Part shown: positions 21,788 through 34,131 of the stretch, piece after piece
Position numbering within the stretch: the stretch's first letter is position 1
Layout of the letters: every line of letters begins with the position of its first letter
DNA from: Litsea cubeba
Taxonomy: Eukaryota > Streptophyta > Magnoliopsida > Laurales > Lauraceae
Direction: 5' to 3'
DNA length: 64,000 bases
NCBI GenBank assembly: GCA_012931725.1
Contig: CM022944.1
Location: 108,461,127 to 108,525,126 of the forward strand
The notes under the pieces: model-generated
Told to the model about the DNA's origin: nothing
The model's database searches: none
Seen by the model: only the letters and a program-made list of their open reading frames with translations
Program-made: the position numbers and the translations under genes

Positions 21788-22460
21788 GTGTGTGTAAGAC
21801 CCCGACCCTTAATTTTCATGATTTGTGCTAATATAGTTCTGTGTTAGCTCTCTAAGTGGGATTAGAGTTTAATCGAGTTAGTTTGTGGGTTAGGATAATT
21901 TTTCCATAACTTTGAAAAATTTTGAGAGCCACTGAGCCCAATTTGATACTCGAGGGATCCTGTGTCATTCGTGATAAGTGTGGGGGGCTATTCATAAATT
22001 CTAAAAAACCCCCATTTCAACTTTAGTAGACTGATCTCATCATTCCCTACAAATTTTGTGTTCACTATGTCCCCATTCAGAGCCCGAAAACCAATCTCCC
22101 GGTCCTAGGGGCAAAACAATCTTTTCACATTGAAATCTGGACCTAAAATCCGACATCTCTAAACATGCCAAATTATGAGTTGCAGAGAAGAGAGAGGGCT
22201 TCTAGCAATGGCAGTTGCAGACGGGACCGGAGCGATGGGTGCAAATGCGATCGGCACTTCATAGGGGTCGGGCGATGGAAGAAGATGAAAAAGAAAGGGT
22301 TTTGCCGTTTTGGGCAATGGAAGAAGATGAAAAAGAAAGGGTTTTGTTGTTTTGGGCGATGAACATCAGAGGGTTTTCTGAGAGGGGGGGGGGGTGATTT
22401 TTCGAGAAAGTGGAGTTCTGATAGTCCCATGTACGAACTTAAAATCCTTTCCTTTTAAGG
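21788..22460 (+). other. Possible start of a chromovirus-like LTR
   Basis: TGTAAGACCCCGACCC at 21788 resembles the start of the solo LTR ending at 41874 (TGTAATATCTCGG on -). No matching end or TSD was found. A 42-bp tandem duplication lies inside at 22272-22355. Confidence 0.25.
22272..22355. repeat. 42-bp tandem duplication
   Basis: Two copies of a unit starting GATGGAAGAAGATGAAAAAG, differing at a few bases. Confidence 0.85.
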
Positions 22461-22639
22461 AAAAAATGAACCCTGTAGATTTTAAACTCCACAGAAAATT
22501 GCTGCACCAAACATAAGAAAATTCACTTTTCTGTAAAAAATCGCTGAGTCTTCTATAAAATTGGATTATGCTGTTTTCTGCGGAATTGGATTACACAAAC
22601 ATGCTCTTGGGTTCCAAGAGATGAAGAGAATCATCTCAA

Positions 22640-24560
22640 TAGACGATTTCATCCCATGTACCAAATCCCCCCTAAAACACTTTTAATTATGTTACCGCTG
22701 AGACGCCAGCTAGGATTATCTTTTATCCATCTCAATATCTGTATTTTCTCAAAATGAAAAATAAAAAATACCAATCTCTCGTTCAAACACTCTCCCCTCT
22801 CCTTTTCTCCTCCCCAAAACCCTAATCCTGGAACAATCACTAGCCTCTCTTCCCAAACCCCAAACCGCCCTAGATTCCAAAACTAGATTCTCGAGGAGCG
22901 CGGTCTCGAATTCTCGACCTCCCATGGCTATCCCCCCAGATCTCGCCTCCATCTCCTCCACCTGTAAATCCATCACCACCCAACGTTAACGTTCCTGAGA
23001 CGCTTCTAGATCCCTCTAGAACCACCACCCCATCCCCTTCCTTAACACCCTCGACACCCATCTCTACTCCTATTTCATCTACTTCCCATCCTCAATCATC
23101 GGTTTTCCCTCTTCAATCCCCTTACACCAGTCATTTCATGGGGTTGATAACCCCAATCCCTCATCTGGGTACCCCTCCATCGCCCATTCTCCACCCAAAA
23201 CCAACCGATTTCCCATCTCTAACGGTCGAAAACGCTTCTGGGTGTGGCTGCAGCGACTGCTCTAAGGAGATTGATGTGGAATTTCAGTGCACTTGTGCGA
23301 GGCCGAGGCCTGGGCGTGGCTTCTCTAAGGATGTTGGGGGGGATTACGGAACAGGGTTTTGGTGGAGAGCTATCTCCATGGGATTTCTTTGATCTGGTGG
23401 AAGTGGATTCTTCTGGACGCGTTTCTGAGTTTGGCGGTGGAGCGTTTCTTGGATCTGGTGGAAGCAGATTCTTCATGGTAATTTTATTTTATTATGATTT
23501 TTATGTTGCCTTTGTTTGATTTGATGTGATTTCATTATTATTTTTTAGTTTGTTTTTTATCCACTCTGGTGTTTGAGTGTTCTTGCAAATGTATAGAACA
23601 GTGAAACTATCTGGATCTCACCCCACCCCCATTTATGGTCTTTGCTTTTTTTCATTATGGAAGGTGAACCAGGTAGTAAATGGTTGGGATTGGGGTTTCT
23701 TCCCTGAATTATTTTTTGTTGGGTTATGAACCCCCTCTTACCAGTTTAGACCACCGATTATGATCCTCATATCCCCTCTCTCTGTTTCTCCAATCTCTCT
23801 CTATCTACCTATTTGGTCGGTCCCCTACCCATCTGTTTTCGGGACCAACCGGCACCCCCACGGTACCTGTTGTGTGACGACCCCCCTCTCCTCTCTTGCT
23901 CTCTGTTGTGATGCCGTCCAAGGGAGTGTGGATTTTCATTCCAGATAAGATGGATGATAGAGAGTTTAGTTGGAAGAATGTTGCAGGTAGGCTGGTTGGT
24001 TGGGAGAGTGAAGGTGGTTGTGGGTCGTGTTTCGGGCTCAAGGATTTTGTTCATTTGCTTTAGTTTTTATGTTTTCTTCAAATGTGTAGATTTAGCTTTT
24101 CATTGTTTATGATGTTATTCTTTTCCATTGAGTCTACTTTCACCACCATATTATTTATTTTATACCTTCCTTCAGATATACTGCAGTTTTGTGAAGATGT
24201 GTGTTCCCTCCATCACAGATTTCAAAAATCTCTTAGTGAAATGTTGCATATGTCCATTTATCTTTTTATGTGCAATGCTTGTAAATGATGTTTGTATTGG
24301 TTGTGTGTTCTTTAATAAAGTGTGGCATTGTAGCAATATAACCTAACTTACCCTTAGAAATTACATGTGCTTGCAAAAATAATATTAATAGTGTCTAAAG
24401 GCAATAATAAACCAATCATTTAGTATATTACAAGTTGTTGCAATTATAGTTTGGTGGTGTCCTTGTGAAAGAGCTATGATGTTGGCATTTGGTAGTTATA
24501 TTATAGTTTGATCCATTTTCACTTTTTTTTTATTTCTTTTTCTGGGCCTTACAGCATGGA
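22640..24560. other. Unassigned GC-richer region, possible old exon
   Basis: From about 22760 to 23480 the sequence is Pro/Ser-codon rich and GC-richer than its flanks, after an AAACCCTAATCC leader-like motif. Short frames on both strands overlap (for example ATG 22924, MAIPPDLASISS) but none is long or recognisable. The rest is AT-rich. It could be a decayed gene 5' end. Confidence 0.2.
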
Positions 24561-24659
24561 AATTGGAATCTCATATGGCATGGGTTTGTTTATTTGACTT
24601 ATCCACTTGAAATAAATACAGCAAGTATCCAAATGTTGATTTAAGATGGAAAGTAGAAA

Positions 24660-24695
24660 CAATGTTCTTCTTCTTTTTCTTCTTCTTCTTCTTTC
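24660..24695. repeat. TTC-rich microsatellite
   Basis: Runs of CTT/TTC. Low complexity only. Confidence 0.7.
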
Positions 24696-24786
24696 CTTAA
24701 TAGTAGAAAAGAAAAAGTATACCATCTGATGTGATTTCAAACTCACATCCAAAATGCAGGTAGAATAGATGACCCCCATTTTCTAG

Positions 24787-24917
24787 TTATTCAATATCAC
24801 TGCTGATACTGGGGTCGGAATTGTGGTTCCCACTATCAAATACTAATCGGATATGTGGACGAAGGCCTCTACAGCCACCTGGTACATTTCCTACGCGGAC
24901 TTTTAGGTACCATGGAT
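24787..24917 (-). other. Possible short coding remnant next to the solo LTR
   Basis: An open stretch on - reads VGNVPGGCRGLRPHIRLVF and ends at 24787. The solo LTR inserted at 24918-24922 cuts it. I do not recognise the protein and no splice context proves it is coding. Confidence 0.2.
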
Positions 24918-24922
24918 CAATT
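24918..24922. repeat. TSD of the solo LTR, left copy (CAATT)
   Basis: CAATT at 24918-24922 and again at 26734-26738. Confidence 0.75.
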
Positions 24923-26733
24923 TGTTGGAAATAGGGTGGGCCTCTAGGATAGGTTTCAAAAACTTTTGACCCACTTGACGCAGGGATCAACTATCCATAA
25001 GGCTACAAAACCCAATCCAAGATCCATGTCCTCAATCTCAGCCATCATGATCAGTAAAACAATTTATCTAGAAGATAAAAACAGCAACATATAAGCAACA
25101 AATAAATCTACAACATGCATGGAAGTAGATTATACCTTTGGAGCTCGGTTGTGCTCTAATGGAGGAGTTGCGTCTTTCTTTGATGATGAAACGCTTTCAC
25201 TAATCAAATAGGGATCTCCAAGACCTCTTGATCTTCCACGCTATGACCCGTATTAGATTCTCCTTTTTCTCAAGAAGATGGTGGGATCTCCAAGAGAAAA
25301 CTACTAGGAACTCTAGGGAGGAACTAGAAAGAGAACTAGAAGAGAGAGAGAGGAGGAAGAGCATGTGCAACTATTGCACTAGGGAGGCTTGGGCGTGAAT
25401 CCCAATGTGGATTTATGCATATAACGTCCAAGGCCTCTTCTCCTCTTGTTTATAGCTTTTGCAAGCCCAACTTACTAATTTCTATTAGAAGTCTTACTTC
25501 CAAAAATTAGTAACTATCTCTTCTTAATTAAAATAGAAGTCTTACTTCCATTAATTAATTAGTAACTTACTATATCATAATTAGAAGTCTCACTTCAAAT
25601 ATGATTAGTAACTTTCCAATTCCTTTCTAATTAAAATAGAAGTCTCACTTCTACTAAAATTAGTAAGTCTACTATTACCACTATTAGAAGTCTCACTTCA
25701 AATAGAAATAGTAACTTTCCTTTTAGAGTTCAACTAGAATTAGATACTTTCTAATAATTGGGCTAGCGTGGGGACCACTAGGGATTCCTTAGAAAGCTGG
25801 CTCCAACTGGGACACGCGACCCCACAACTCATGTGTAATCCGGGCCCACAGTTAATTGCAAATAACTCCACTATATAAATGCAATTGAACTCCAGTCTTA
25901 GGAATATTACATAGAAGACCCTAAACTTCCACATTACCACAAGTAGACCCCTCTATCAATATCCATGGATCAATTGGACCTGTCTTCCAAAATAGATCCA
26001 TATCTTATTATCCTTGAGCCCCAATTAATTATAATGATCAATAGGTACCTTTCCAATTAACTCTTAATCGGAATGGGTGCGCACTTACCAATGATAAATC
26101 CATTAATTGGCACAAGGGGATATTAGAGATAGATTCCATCTTGACCATTGAATGTTCCCACAGCTCTACTACCACGTACCCAAATCACCGAGGTGTTGAC
26201 CTACAGTTGGCCTCACTCATTGGTGACTCAAAGCAAATGAATAGATAGAAACTTGAGTTCATTAATGTCTCAGGATTGAGAGCCTATTGCTAGGGAATTA
26301 TGAGAGCAGACCTTAAAAATAAAGACAGTGTTTATAAGGTGCTTCTCATGGTCCTTCAATACATCCAATGTACCAACACTATGATCCAGAATCTTCCATT
26401 CTGATGATCGAGACAAATCACACTATCTCATAGTGATCAAAGTGCTGCAACCTTGTCAGTATGAGATGTCCAGTCTCATCACTGGTTGTGAAGATATTTA
26501 AGTATAAGATTTGTCATACATGTCTCCCGTATGGGATCTCATCCATACACATGTATTAACTAATATACTTGTGGACCCCGGTTCATCTCATGAACCATCA
26601 TGTCATTCGTATTGGTTATGTGCAAGTATAAATAAATCACCATACTCATGAAAGGAAGCATGAATATATGAATAAATAAAGAATTTAATCAATTTATTAT
26701 ATCATCTACTGGATTGAGTCCATAAAACTAACA
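24923..26733. mobile_element. Solo LTR, 1.8 kb
   Basis: Begins TGTTGGAAATAGGG and ends ATAAAACTAACA, with TG...CA ends and a 5-bp TSD. There is no internal region, so it is probably a recombination remnant of an LTR retrotransposon. Orientation and family are not settled. It includes the repeat at 25480-25735. Confidence 0.75.
25480..25735. repeat. Imperfect tandem repeat, period about 50-60 bp, inside the solo LTR
   Basis: About five copies of TAGAAGTCTYACTTCNAA followed by TTAGTAACT. Variable spacing. Confidence 0.75.
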
Positions 26734-26738
26734 CAATT
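26734..26738. repeat. TSD of the solo LTR, right copy (CAATT)
   Basis: Matches 24918-24922. Confidence 0.75.
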
Positions 26739-27608
26739 GTCTTGCATTCTCAAAATTCTTAACCATATATGCTACTGTTCGACATTTTTTTCATCATTTT
26801 TTTTGAATGTCGAATTTTTTTCTTTCATCAATTTGTTTGACATAGTATTGTTGGTTTTCGCTTGTCAATCACTTTGCTAACTAACAGAGAAAAATAGAGA
26901 AAAAAATGAACATGTTTCAAATGTGAGCAAAGAATATTTATGTTGACATGTAAACTGCCATGATGGCCTTTAGTTGATGATTTTGAATTGTTTTCTAAAC
27001 CCAACTGGTTGCATTGTACTACTTGACTTTTGGCAGTACGCTTGAACTTGAATATTCTTGGGTTGTTCTTCTTTGTCTTGTTTTTTCACTTTCTAATTAA
27101 GAATATTACAATTGGAGGATTTTTTTTATTTACTTAATGGTTTTTGTCTTTATAAGGAGTTTTTTATTTTTTAATTCATGGACTTACATTGGGCTATTCA
27201 CCATTTCTGAGGTGAGGGATTACAGAATGTAGGATGTTGATGGGTTTTAGATCAATTCTATGCAAGCATTTAGAATGAAAGAGAAAAAATGAAGAAAAAG
27301 AATGGATTTCCTTTAGTTTTTCCAATCATTGATTGGTTATTTTTGGCAAGCATTTCTTCAAAATGAGGTGAACAGCCGGGGATAAATAAATAATTTCTCT
27401 TATTTTTTTTGAATGGTTAAATAATAAAAGGAAATTTTCGGCTTTAAAAATACGTAAAAAACGACGGCCTTGGCAGTCGTTCATTTTTTGACGGCTTTCA
27501 ACCGTCGATCCCTTTGTATGCGATTTGGTCCCCTTCATGATAGTGTGGTCCAAGAAACTATAAGTTGAACCGCTTTACAATAATCCCGGAAATGAATACA
27601 TGGCATAC
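26739..27608. other. Non-coding, probably intron of the SEC24-like remnant
   Basis: AT-rich, no coding motif. It lies directly downstream of the splice donor at 27608 on the - strand. Confidence 0.35.
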
Positions 27609-27708
27609 TATAACCATAAATGCTTTTTTAAGAGCAGGTCAAAAAGCAGATTCTATGTTGACATTGTCTTGACACATAGAGGGTAAGCTATCCAGAAATG
27701 CATCCACC
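27609..27708 (-). pseudogene. SEC24-like exon, 3' part
   Basis: On the - strand the sequence after the LTR reads VVDAFLDSLPSM then CQDNVNIESA, a block of the COPII coat protein SEC24. It continues in frame from the exon half at 41880-41978 once the insertion is removed. A TGA at 27639-27641 stands where Gly is expected in the conserved GPAL segment. The donor is GT at 27608-27607. SEC24 selects cargo for ER-to-Golgi vesicles. I found only this exon, so it may be a fragment and not a complete gene. The stop and the insertion make it non-functional. Confidence 0.8.
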
Positions 27709-27713
27709 ACGCT
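27709..27713. repeat. TSD of the chromovirus-like solo LTR, left copy
   Basis: ACGCT, repeated at 41875-41879. One copy restores the SEC24 reading frame. Confidence 0.9.
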
Positions 27714-28235
27714 TGTCACAACCCGATTTCCGGGGCCTTGTCGGATTCCGGATCGCGATTCTTTAGCAATATTCACTGAGAATAAATCAAATAATTCCCT
27801 CAAGGAATTAGGCATTTAAAACAATCTAATATTCCAATTAGAATTTATGAAAGTCAATAAAACATCAATTGTTTCTAAGTAAATAAAAAATTCACTAAAA
27901 GTGCTAATCCCACTATCAGTTGTTTTAGTATTTCCCTTTGTCTCTTTAGCCCCACATGCCAAAATCTATGGGCTGAATGTCATTCTGCCCTGGTCCTCCC
28001 ACATCAGTAACACTGGTGAATGAATTTCCCTATTTACCAACACAACACAAAACATAATGTCAAATAAGATACACAAGACTAGAATAGCATATAAAATGCA
28101 ATTCAAAGTTAATCCCGCCACCACCCCCATAATGCAACTCATGAACTACATCCTCGCACTCTATCCACATCACCATGCCTCCAAGGCATACACACATATC
28201 CACATGCCACTCTGTCATTATCTCATTATCCGCAT

Positions 28236-28332
28236 CCACCAAGGACCTGTCAACACAACGTCCACCAAGGACCAGATAACACGACTTCCACCAAGGACCA
28301 AATAACACATCGTCCACCAAGGACTAAATAAC
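28236..28332. repeat. Minisatellite, period about 29 bp, four copies
   Basis: Unit TCCACCAAGGACCAAATAAC with small changes. It creates the short ORFs in this stretch. Confidence 0.85.
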
Positions 28333-29207
28333 ACAAGGGCCTCCATGGCCCTCATCCATAATACAACCTGAACCCAAAGGTCCAAAATTTCCATAACCAC
28401 AAAGGACCCGTATACTAGTCCACCATCACATGCATGCTAGTAGTTCAGAGTGCAATATTTTTCTTATCAAATCCGATTCCATTAGACATTCCATTAATAT
28501 CATATGACCAAGAACCCAACAATAAAATTTAGCATTCATAATACATGACAGTGTGGCCCGCCCCATACACAGTTTGTTTTCCTTTGCCCCACTTCTAATC
28601 ATAATAGGTGATTGTATGTGTAGGGGTGGCCCACCCTGTCCATCATCAGCATGTATCTTAGAGAGAATAATTTACATCATGTCCAAACTTAACAAAATTA
28701 ATCCATATACTATACATAACACCTACAGTCCATGCTTCCTAAGGAAAAAATAAATTTATTAATGTAACATGTCTCTTTTTGTAATTCTCATAAGGACTTT
28801 GGACCTTTGCATAATTCCCAGAATTTCCTAAGCGTAAACAGAACCCATCTCTGAGTTCCTCACAGAAACCAACTCTGTCAAATTCCTTACGCATGATCTA
28901 CTCAAGGCTACTGGATGGTGGTTCATCCGGGGTCCACTCCAAGTGGGACCGGCACTGCAGTGGTTGCCCCTGGGCTCTCTTACGGATGTATGGTCTTGAT
29001 CCAGCGTCCAGTGGGCCATGGGGGTCCCACTATCCCAAATGTCAATTTCCCCATTGATGCCCAGGTTTTCGAAAGTTGCTCCCAGATCTGATTCCAGCCA
29101 CACCTCTAAGAGCAATTTCTTGTAGAAAAGGTTCCCCAACACCTCTATAATTCATCCCACATGGTTTGCATGAATCCTCCATCCGAGAGGACCTGATTTT
29201 ACCTCCG

Positions 29208-29440
29208 TTGATGGGTTTCATGGGTTAACAGTTACTGTAGCAATTATATATATATAACAGTCACACAAAATCTGAGTTCATCAAGCATCTAGTTCATCGT
29301 TTGGAATCATCAAGGAAGATTCACTCGATGGGTTTCATGGGTCAACAGTTACTGTAGCAATTATATTTATAACAGTCACAAAATCTGAGGTCATCAAGCA
29401 TCTAGTTCATCGTTTGGAATCATCAAGGAAGACTCACTCA
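29208..29440. repeat. Tandem duplication, about 115 bp x 2
   Basis: Both copies begin GATGGGTTTCATGGG and end AAGGAAGAxTCACTC; they differ by small indels. Confidence 0.85.
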
Positions 29441-29782
29441 CCTTCGATAGACGATTGCTGCGTTCACAATGTGAGGGCGCGAGTAAGGCATCCGCTAGTG
29501 GTGCCTCTGCTGGTTTGCCTTCTTCTTCCTCACAAGATCCTGAATTTCCAGCTAACAAAACTCTCTTTCTCTCAGATTTTCTCTCAAGAAGGAGAAGAAA
29601 AATTGAATACCAGTACTAGGGGTCGATGGTCTATATATATACACACTGGATAAGATAAGAGTCCTTCCTAAACAGAACATAGAGTCCTTCCCAAATACAT
29701 CCTAAACAAGCCATTCGTAGTTTGAGTTGACGTACAACTCTTTCCTCATCCTAATACTAACTCACGAGTGTCCCTCTCCAAT

Positions 29783-29787
29783 CCCAT
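29783..29787. repeat. TSD of the Tat-like gypsy element, left copy (CCCAT)
   Basis: CCCAT, repeated at 41779-41783. Confidence 0.9.
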
Positions 29788-30701
29788 TGTAGGTGCAAAA
29801 AATGTGACTCACAAGAATAGGGGGGTGCCTGCACGGACTTATCCAAGAGATTAGGAACACCGATGCCTGTGCCTGAAGCCTAAGAAAAGGAAAAAGAATA
29901 GAAGGTCAGAGGACCCTGGCCTGGGCGGCGCAAGGCTCTCCGATGCCTAAGTCAGTATATGAACGGGACAGAGGATGGAGATTTTTGGGGAAGAAGGTGG
30001 CGTACCAGCGTGTATTGTATTCGTTGGACTCTCTCTGCTTGTGAACTGTTCTTGTGTTTATATAGAGGAAGAGAGGAGGCAAAGGGGTAGTTGACTGTCT
30101 TGTCACAGCCCACATTGCCAGGTAGTAGGGAGGCACGGTCCCATCGTAGCCTACTTTTTCTTTAATAGCTATCTCATCATGGCTTGTCTCGTCCCATCCG
30201 GTCATATCCTAGCGCCTTGGGAGCTGTGGATGGCGATCTGTCAGGAGATATGGGCCGTGCCCTTGTTTTGTCGCACGTGTCGTAGCGTGTTTGAGCGTCC
30301 ATGGGAGGATGGCTGTCAGTGCCCGATGCTTTTACCGAGACGAGGCTCTTGGCCGAGATGGAGGGTCTTGCCGAGGTGAGGACCTGGCGGAGATGGAGGG
30401 TGTTGGCACTGCGGACGGTTTGCTGCCGAGCTGGGGAGCCAAGGTCGGGAACCACTGACTTGGCTTAGAGAGATCTGGCAAAGGTGTCAAGGTGGAGGCC
30501 AAAGTGGGATGTTCTGGCCGAAGTCTGCCGAAGTGGAGCAGTCTGGCATTGCTAAGGCGTGCATTGCCGAAGTGAGGGGAGTTGTGCACAGGAAGCAGTG
30601 GAGCACGAGACCGAGCTTGCCGGGATGGACTTGCTAGTGCGGGGGCCTGGGATGGAGCATCTTGGCCGGGATTCTGATGAGTTCGGGAATTTCCCCACAC
30701 A
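29788..30701 (-). repeat. 3' LTR of the Tat-like element
   Basis: + strand ends TGTAGGTGCAAAAAATG and TTCCCCACACA. On - a TATATAAA lies at 30064-30057. The motif GCCGAG(A/C)TG recurs many times in the 3' half and continues into the internal region to about 31230. Confidence 0.92.
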
Positions 30702-30716
30702 AAGCCCCCCAGCTTC
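30702..30716 (-). other. Polypurine tract of the Tat-like element
   Basis: On - AAGCTGGGGGGCTT abuts the LTR start TGTGTGGGG. Confidence 0.7.
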
Positions 30717-31307
30717 TGAGCTCTGAGAATACTCTTAGAGGTCGGAAGCTAAGAAGGGATTTTCTTTAGTGTCCGGTCTGCCACCAACTGGAGAGACCGT
30801 GACCAGCCGTCCTGTCGCCAGAGGTGCAGTCTCGTAGGAAGTATTCTGGTGATGCTGCCGAGGGGGCTAGTATTACTGCCAACCTGGAAACTGACGCTGC
30901 TGCCGAGCTGAGGACTGGAACCATTGCCGAGCTGGGTGTTGCTGAGAACCGAGATATGCTTGTTGCCTGAGACCAGCATGAGGCCGAGCAGGTGACGTGG
31001 AACAGTCTATTCGGTGCTGGCAGAGATGGAGAAGCCTGGACGGTACGCCAGAGGAAAAAATAAAGCTCTGATTTTGCAATTTTGCATTTCTTCCTCTATT
31101 TCTTTGTACTTCTGTACTTGTATTTTTGTGCTGCTTTTCTGCACTTTAGTGCTTGCACTGCTCTTTTCTTCTAAAGACTGTCACTGGCCGAAATGGACCG
31201 ACATTGGCCGAGATGAGCTGTCATTTGCCGAGACGAACCCAGGGTCTCGAGGATCTCGGCTGTGCGAGCCTGAGTTCGGGAACGATCTCGAGGGGAGTAT
31301 GAACCCG

Positions 31308-31655
31308 GAGTTTAGGAAGCGACTGGATGTATGAATCCGAAGCCTCTTCCAGGGTCAGGGACCCAAACTTTAGGAAACGACCGGATGTATGAATCCGATG
31401 CCTTTTCCAGGGTCAGGGACCCAAACTTTAGGAAACGGCCGGATGTATGAATCCGAAGCCTTTTCCAGGGTCAGGGACCCAAACTTTAGGAAACGACCGG
31501 ATGTACGAATCCGAAGCCTTTTCCAGGGTCAGGGACCCAAACTTTAGGAAACGACCGGATGTATGAATCCGAAGCCTTTTCCAGGGTCAGGGACCAAAAC
31601 TTTAGGAAACGACCGGATGTATGAATCCGAAGCCTTTTCCAGGGTCAGGGACCCA
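31308..31655. repeat. Tandem repeat, 58-bp unit, about six copies
   Basis: Unit starts near CCGGATGTATGAATCC and includes GGGTCAGGGACCC, itself a small inverted repeat. Copies start near 31322, 31381, 31439, 31497, 31555 and 31613. Nearly identical copies. Confidence 0.93.
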
Positions 31656-31722
31656 AGGCCAGTCTCGCCGAGATGGAGAAGCCTGGGTGTATGAACCCGA
31701 GGGCAGTCTCTCTGGCGCTGGC

Positions 31723-32118
31723 CTAGACCAGCATGAGGTCGAAACCGGCGTGAGGTGGAAACCAGCACGTGGACGGACCAGCATGAGGTCGTTTAATGCG
31801 GTCGAGACCAGCATGAGGCCGAAACCAGCGTGAGGTGGAAACCAGTACGTGGACGGACCAGCATGAGGTCGTTTAATGCGGTCGAGACCAGCATGAGGCC
31901 GAAACCAGCGTGAGGTGGAAACCAGCACGTGGATGGACCAGCATGAGGTCGTTTAATGCGGTCAAAGCCAGCATGAGGCCGAAACCAGCGTGAGGTGGAA
32001 ACCAGCACGTGGATGGACCAACATGAGGTTGTTTAATGCGGTCAAGACGAGCATGAGGCCGAAACCAGCGTGAGGTGGAAACCAGCACGTGGACGGACCA
32101 GCATGAGGTCGTTTAATG
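31723..32118. repeat. Tandem repeat, 80-bp unit, about five copies
   Basis: Unit contains GACCAGCATGAGGTCG and related subrepeats (GACCAGCATGAGGCCG, AACCAGCGTGAGGTGG). The regular 80-bp period produces overlapping ORFs on - that I do not treat as genes. Confidence 0.93.
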
Positions 32119-32233
32119 GCCAAGAATCCTGGGTTATTAACCCGAGGAATTGGTGGCCCTATTGCTGAACGCGAGTCACGCCCGAGTGTATAAAACGACC
32201 CCAGGGTGAGCCCAGTGGCTCTGGATGACTGAA

Positions 32234-32350
32234 GGCGGTAGAGGACCGTACGATCAAGGCTAACAGCAGAGGACCGTGCCGTCTAAATGACGGTAGAGGG
32301 TCGTACGATCAAAGCCGACAGTAGAGGGTCGTGCCGGTGTCATCGAAGCT
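32234..32350. repeat. Tandem repeat, period about 27 bp, interrupted by the copia element
   Basis: AGAGGACCGT / AGAGGGTCGT units. The array resumes at 39849-39925 after the nested copia element. Confidence 0.8.
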
Positions 32351-32355
32351 GACGG
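32351..32355. repeat. TSD of the copia TR-GAG element, left copy (GACGG)
   Basis: GACGG, repeated at 39844-39848. Confidence 0.92.
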
Positions 32356-34131
32356 TGAAAGTCCGGGATCCTAACCCTAGAGGGGGGGTGAATAGGGTGA
32401 TCTACACTTAATGACTAATTATGACCAATTTTAATTTCTTTACAATTAACTAGTCACATGTGATGATTAACATACAATATACGGAAGCTTAAACAAAACA
32501 ATCACCACAAAACAATCACCACTACACAAAGATTTATAGTGGTTCGGCCTCAATGCCTACATCCACTACCGGCTTGTGACTCAACACCCCACCGGATTTC
32601 CACTATTTATGCTTTTCCAAAAGGCTAAGCAATAACCTCAACACTATGCTTTCCAAGGCTAAGCAATAACCTTACAATGTTGTTTTTGCAAGGCTTAATA
32701 ACAACCTATACAATATGCTTTTCTAGGCTAAGCAAGAACCTTTACACTATGCTTTTCAATGGCTAAGCAATAACCTTACAAACAAAGATTTCTCTAAAGA
32801 AAGTGTTTTCACAAAACACTCTAAGAGATTACAATTTAAGCTCAATTAAATTTGCCTCTAAGATAGGCGGATATGAAAGTGAATAAACAAACTCACACAA
32901 CACACTAAGAAATGCAAAGATGAATGCTCATGAGGTGTGTGTGTGTGTAGAACTTCAATCAAGATAAAATTAAGTCCAATGAATTTTATGCTTAAAGCAT
33001 TTCAAAGTTTAATGCTTATAAAAAGATTTGATTGAAGTGATATGCAAGTCACATATACCAAATACAAACTTATATAAGATATGAAAATCAAGGGTTCACA
33101 AGTTGTATGAAATTAATTTAGTCTAAACATGTGATGCATGTGTAATGTTGTTTTCAAAACCAAACTAATTCAACAAAGGTTTAAATGAATGAAAACAACA
33201 AGGAAAGATTCAAAACAAGTTAATGAATCATGACATAAAAGAAATCAAATATTTTGGCAATGCATGATTAACAAAGTTTATAAAACAAACTTGTTTTGAA
33301 ATCAAGGTGAAGAATCCTATGACTTAAATCATATATTAAGGAAGTAGAGGATTCAACACATCATAGTTTATATGCTAAAATCATTTACCAATAGTTTAAC
33401 AAAGCATAAAACAATGATTAAGAAAAGCAAAGGCTTACTTGGTGATTTAACTTCATTAATCCAAGATTTAGCTCTTGCTAATGATCCCTTGATCTCTCTT
33501 GGTTCATCCCCCTTCCTTGGCCTCAAAACTCCTCAAAAGTTCTACTTTTTTTCCCAAAAGAAAATGTCCCTTTTTATAGCCAAAAAGGTTGCCAACGGCT
33601 ATATATTTTTTTTAAACTATACTTTTAGCGGGGGCCGGGGCCGTCGGTAAAAGTGTATATCAGCCGCCGGTATAAGTCCTTCCAACGGTTATATTTGTTT
33701 TGAAAATATGCTTTTAGCGACGGTCTCAGCCGGTAAAGGTGATATATTGGCCGCCGGTAAAAGCCCTGTTTTCCCAAAAAATGTGTATTTTAAAGATATT
33801 TTCTTGTGGGGACTTTAAGCCATAGAATCAAGCTAGGAAATATGTTTTAAAACATTCTAAGAATTTTAAAAACATTAAACCTAAAATGCCTAAGATGACT
33901 TAAAACTTTTAAAACATTGGCTAACTTGATTTATAAAAAATCATTTTCAAACTAAATGCAACCAAGTTTAAAACACAAATATGTATGAAACATGAATTCT
34001 GAAAGTTTTAAAACCATACAAGTGAAAATTAAGATTTCAAGATATTCTAAATCAATGCATGTGTGAAAATTCATGAGATGAATAAAATGATAATGCATCC
34101 ATCAAATTGCAAATACAGAAAATCCCTAACA
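32356..34131 (-). repeat. 3' LTR of the copia TR-GAG element
   Basis: + strand begins TGAAAGTCCGGG and ends ATCCCTAACA. It contains the stem-loop array 32610-32769, CTTATATAAG at 33069-33078 and GCCGCCGGTA-type boxes at 33630-33770. The 92-residue frame at 33372-33650 is present in both LTRs and is not a gene. Confidence 0.95.
32610..32769 (-). other. Array of five stem-loops in the TR-GAG LTR
   Basis: Stems TGCTT/AAGCA at 32610-32631, 32647-32665, 32716-32734 and 32750-32769. The third unit (32679-32705) has GTTGTT/AACAAC instead. Loops share AAGGCT/AGCCTT. The second copy is at 38319-38478. It lies about 300 bases downstream of the LTR TATA-like box on -, as does the array in the other copia element. 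Confidence 0.6.

Noticed and set aside
30177..30700. ORFs in the gypsy LTR, also at 41255-41775
   Set aside because: Created by LTR duplication and the GCCGAG repeats; no protein match recognised.
31544..32088. Series of similar ORFs (MLVSTSRWFRPHAG)
   Set aside because: Produced by an 80-bp tandem repeat read on the - strand, with no domain.
33372..33650. 92-codon ORF repeated at 39081-39359
   Set aside because: It lies inside the two LTRs; identity reflects LTR duplication, not protein conservation.
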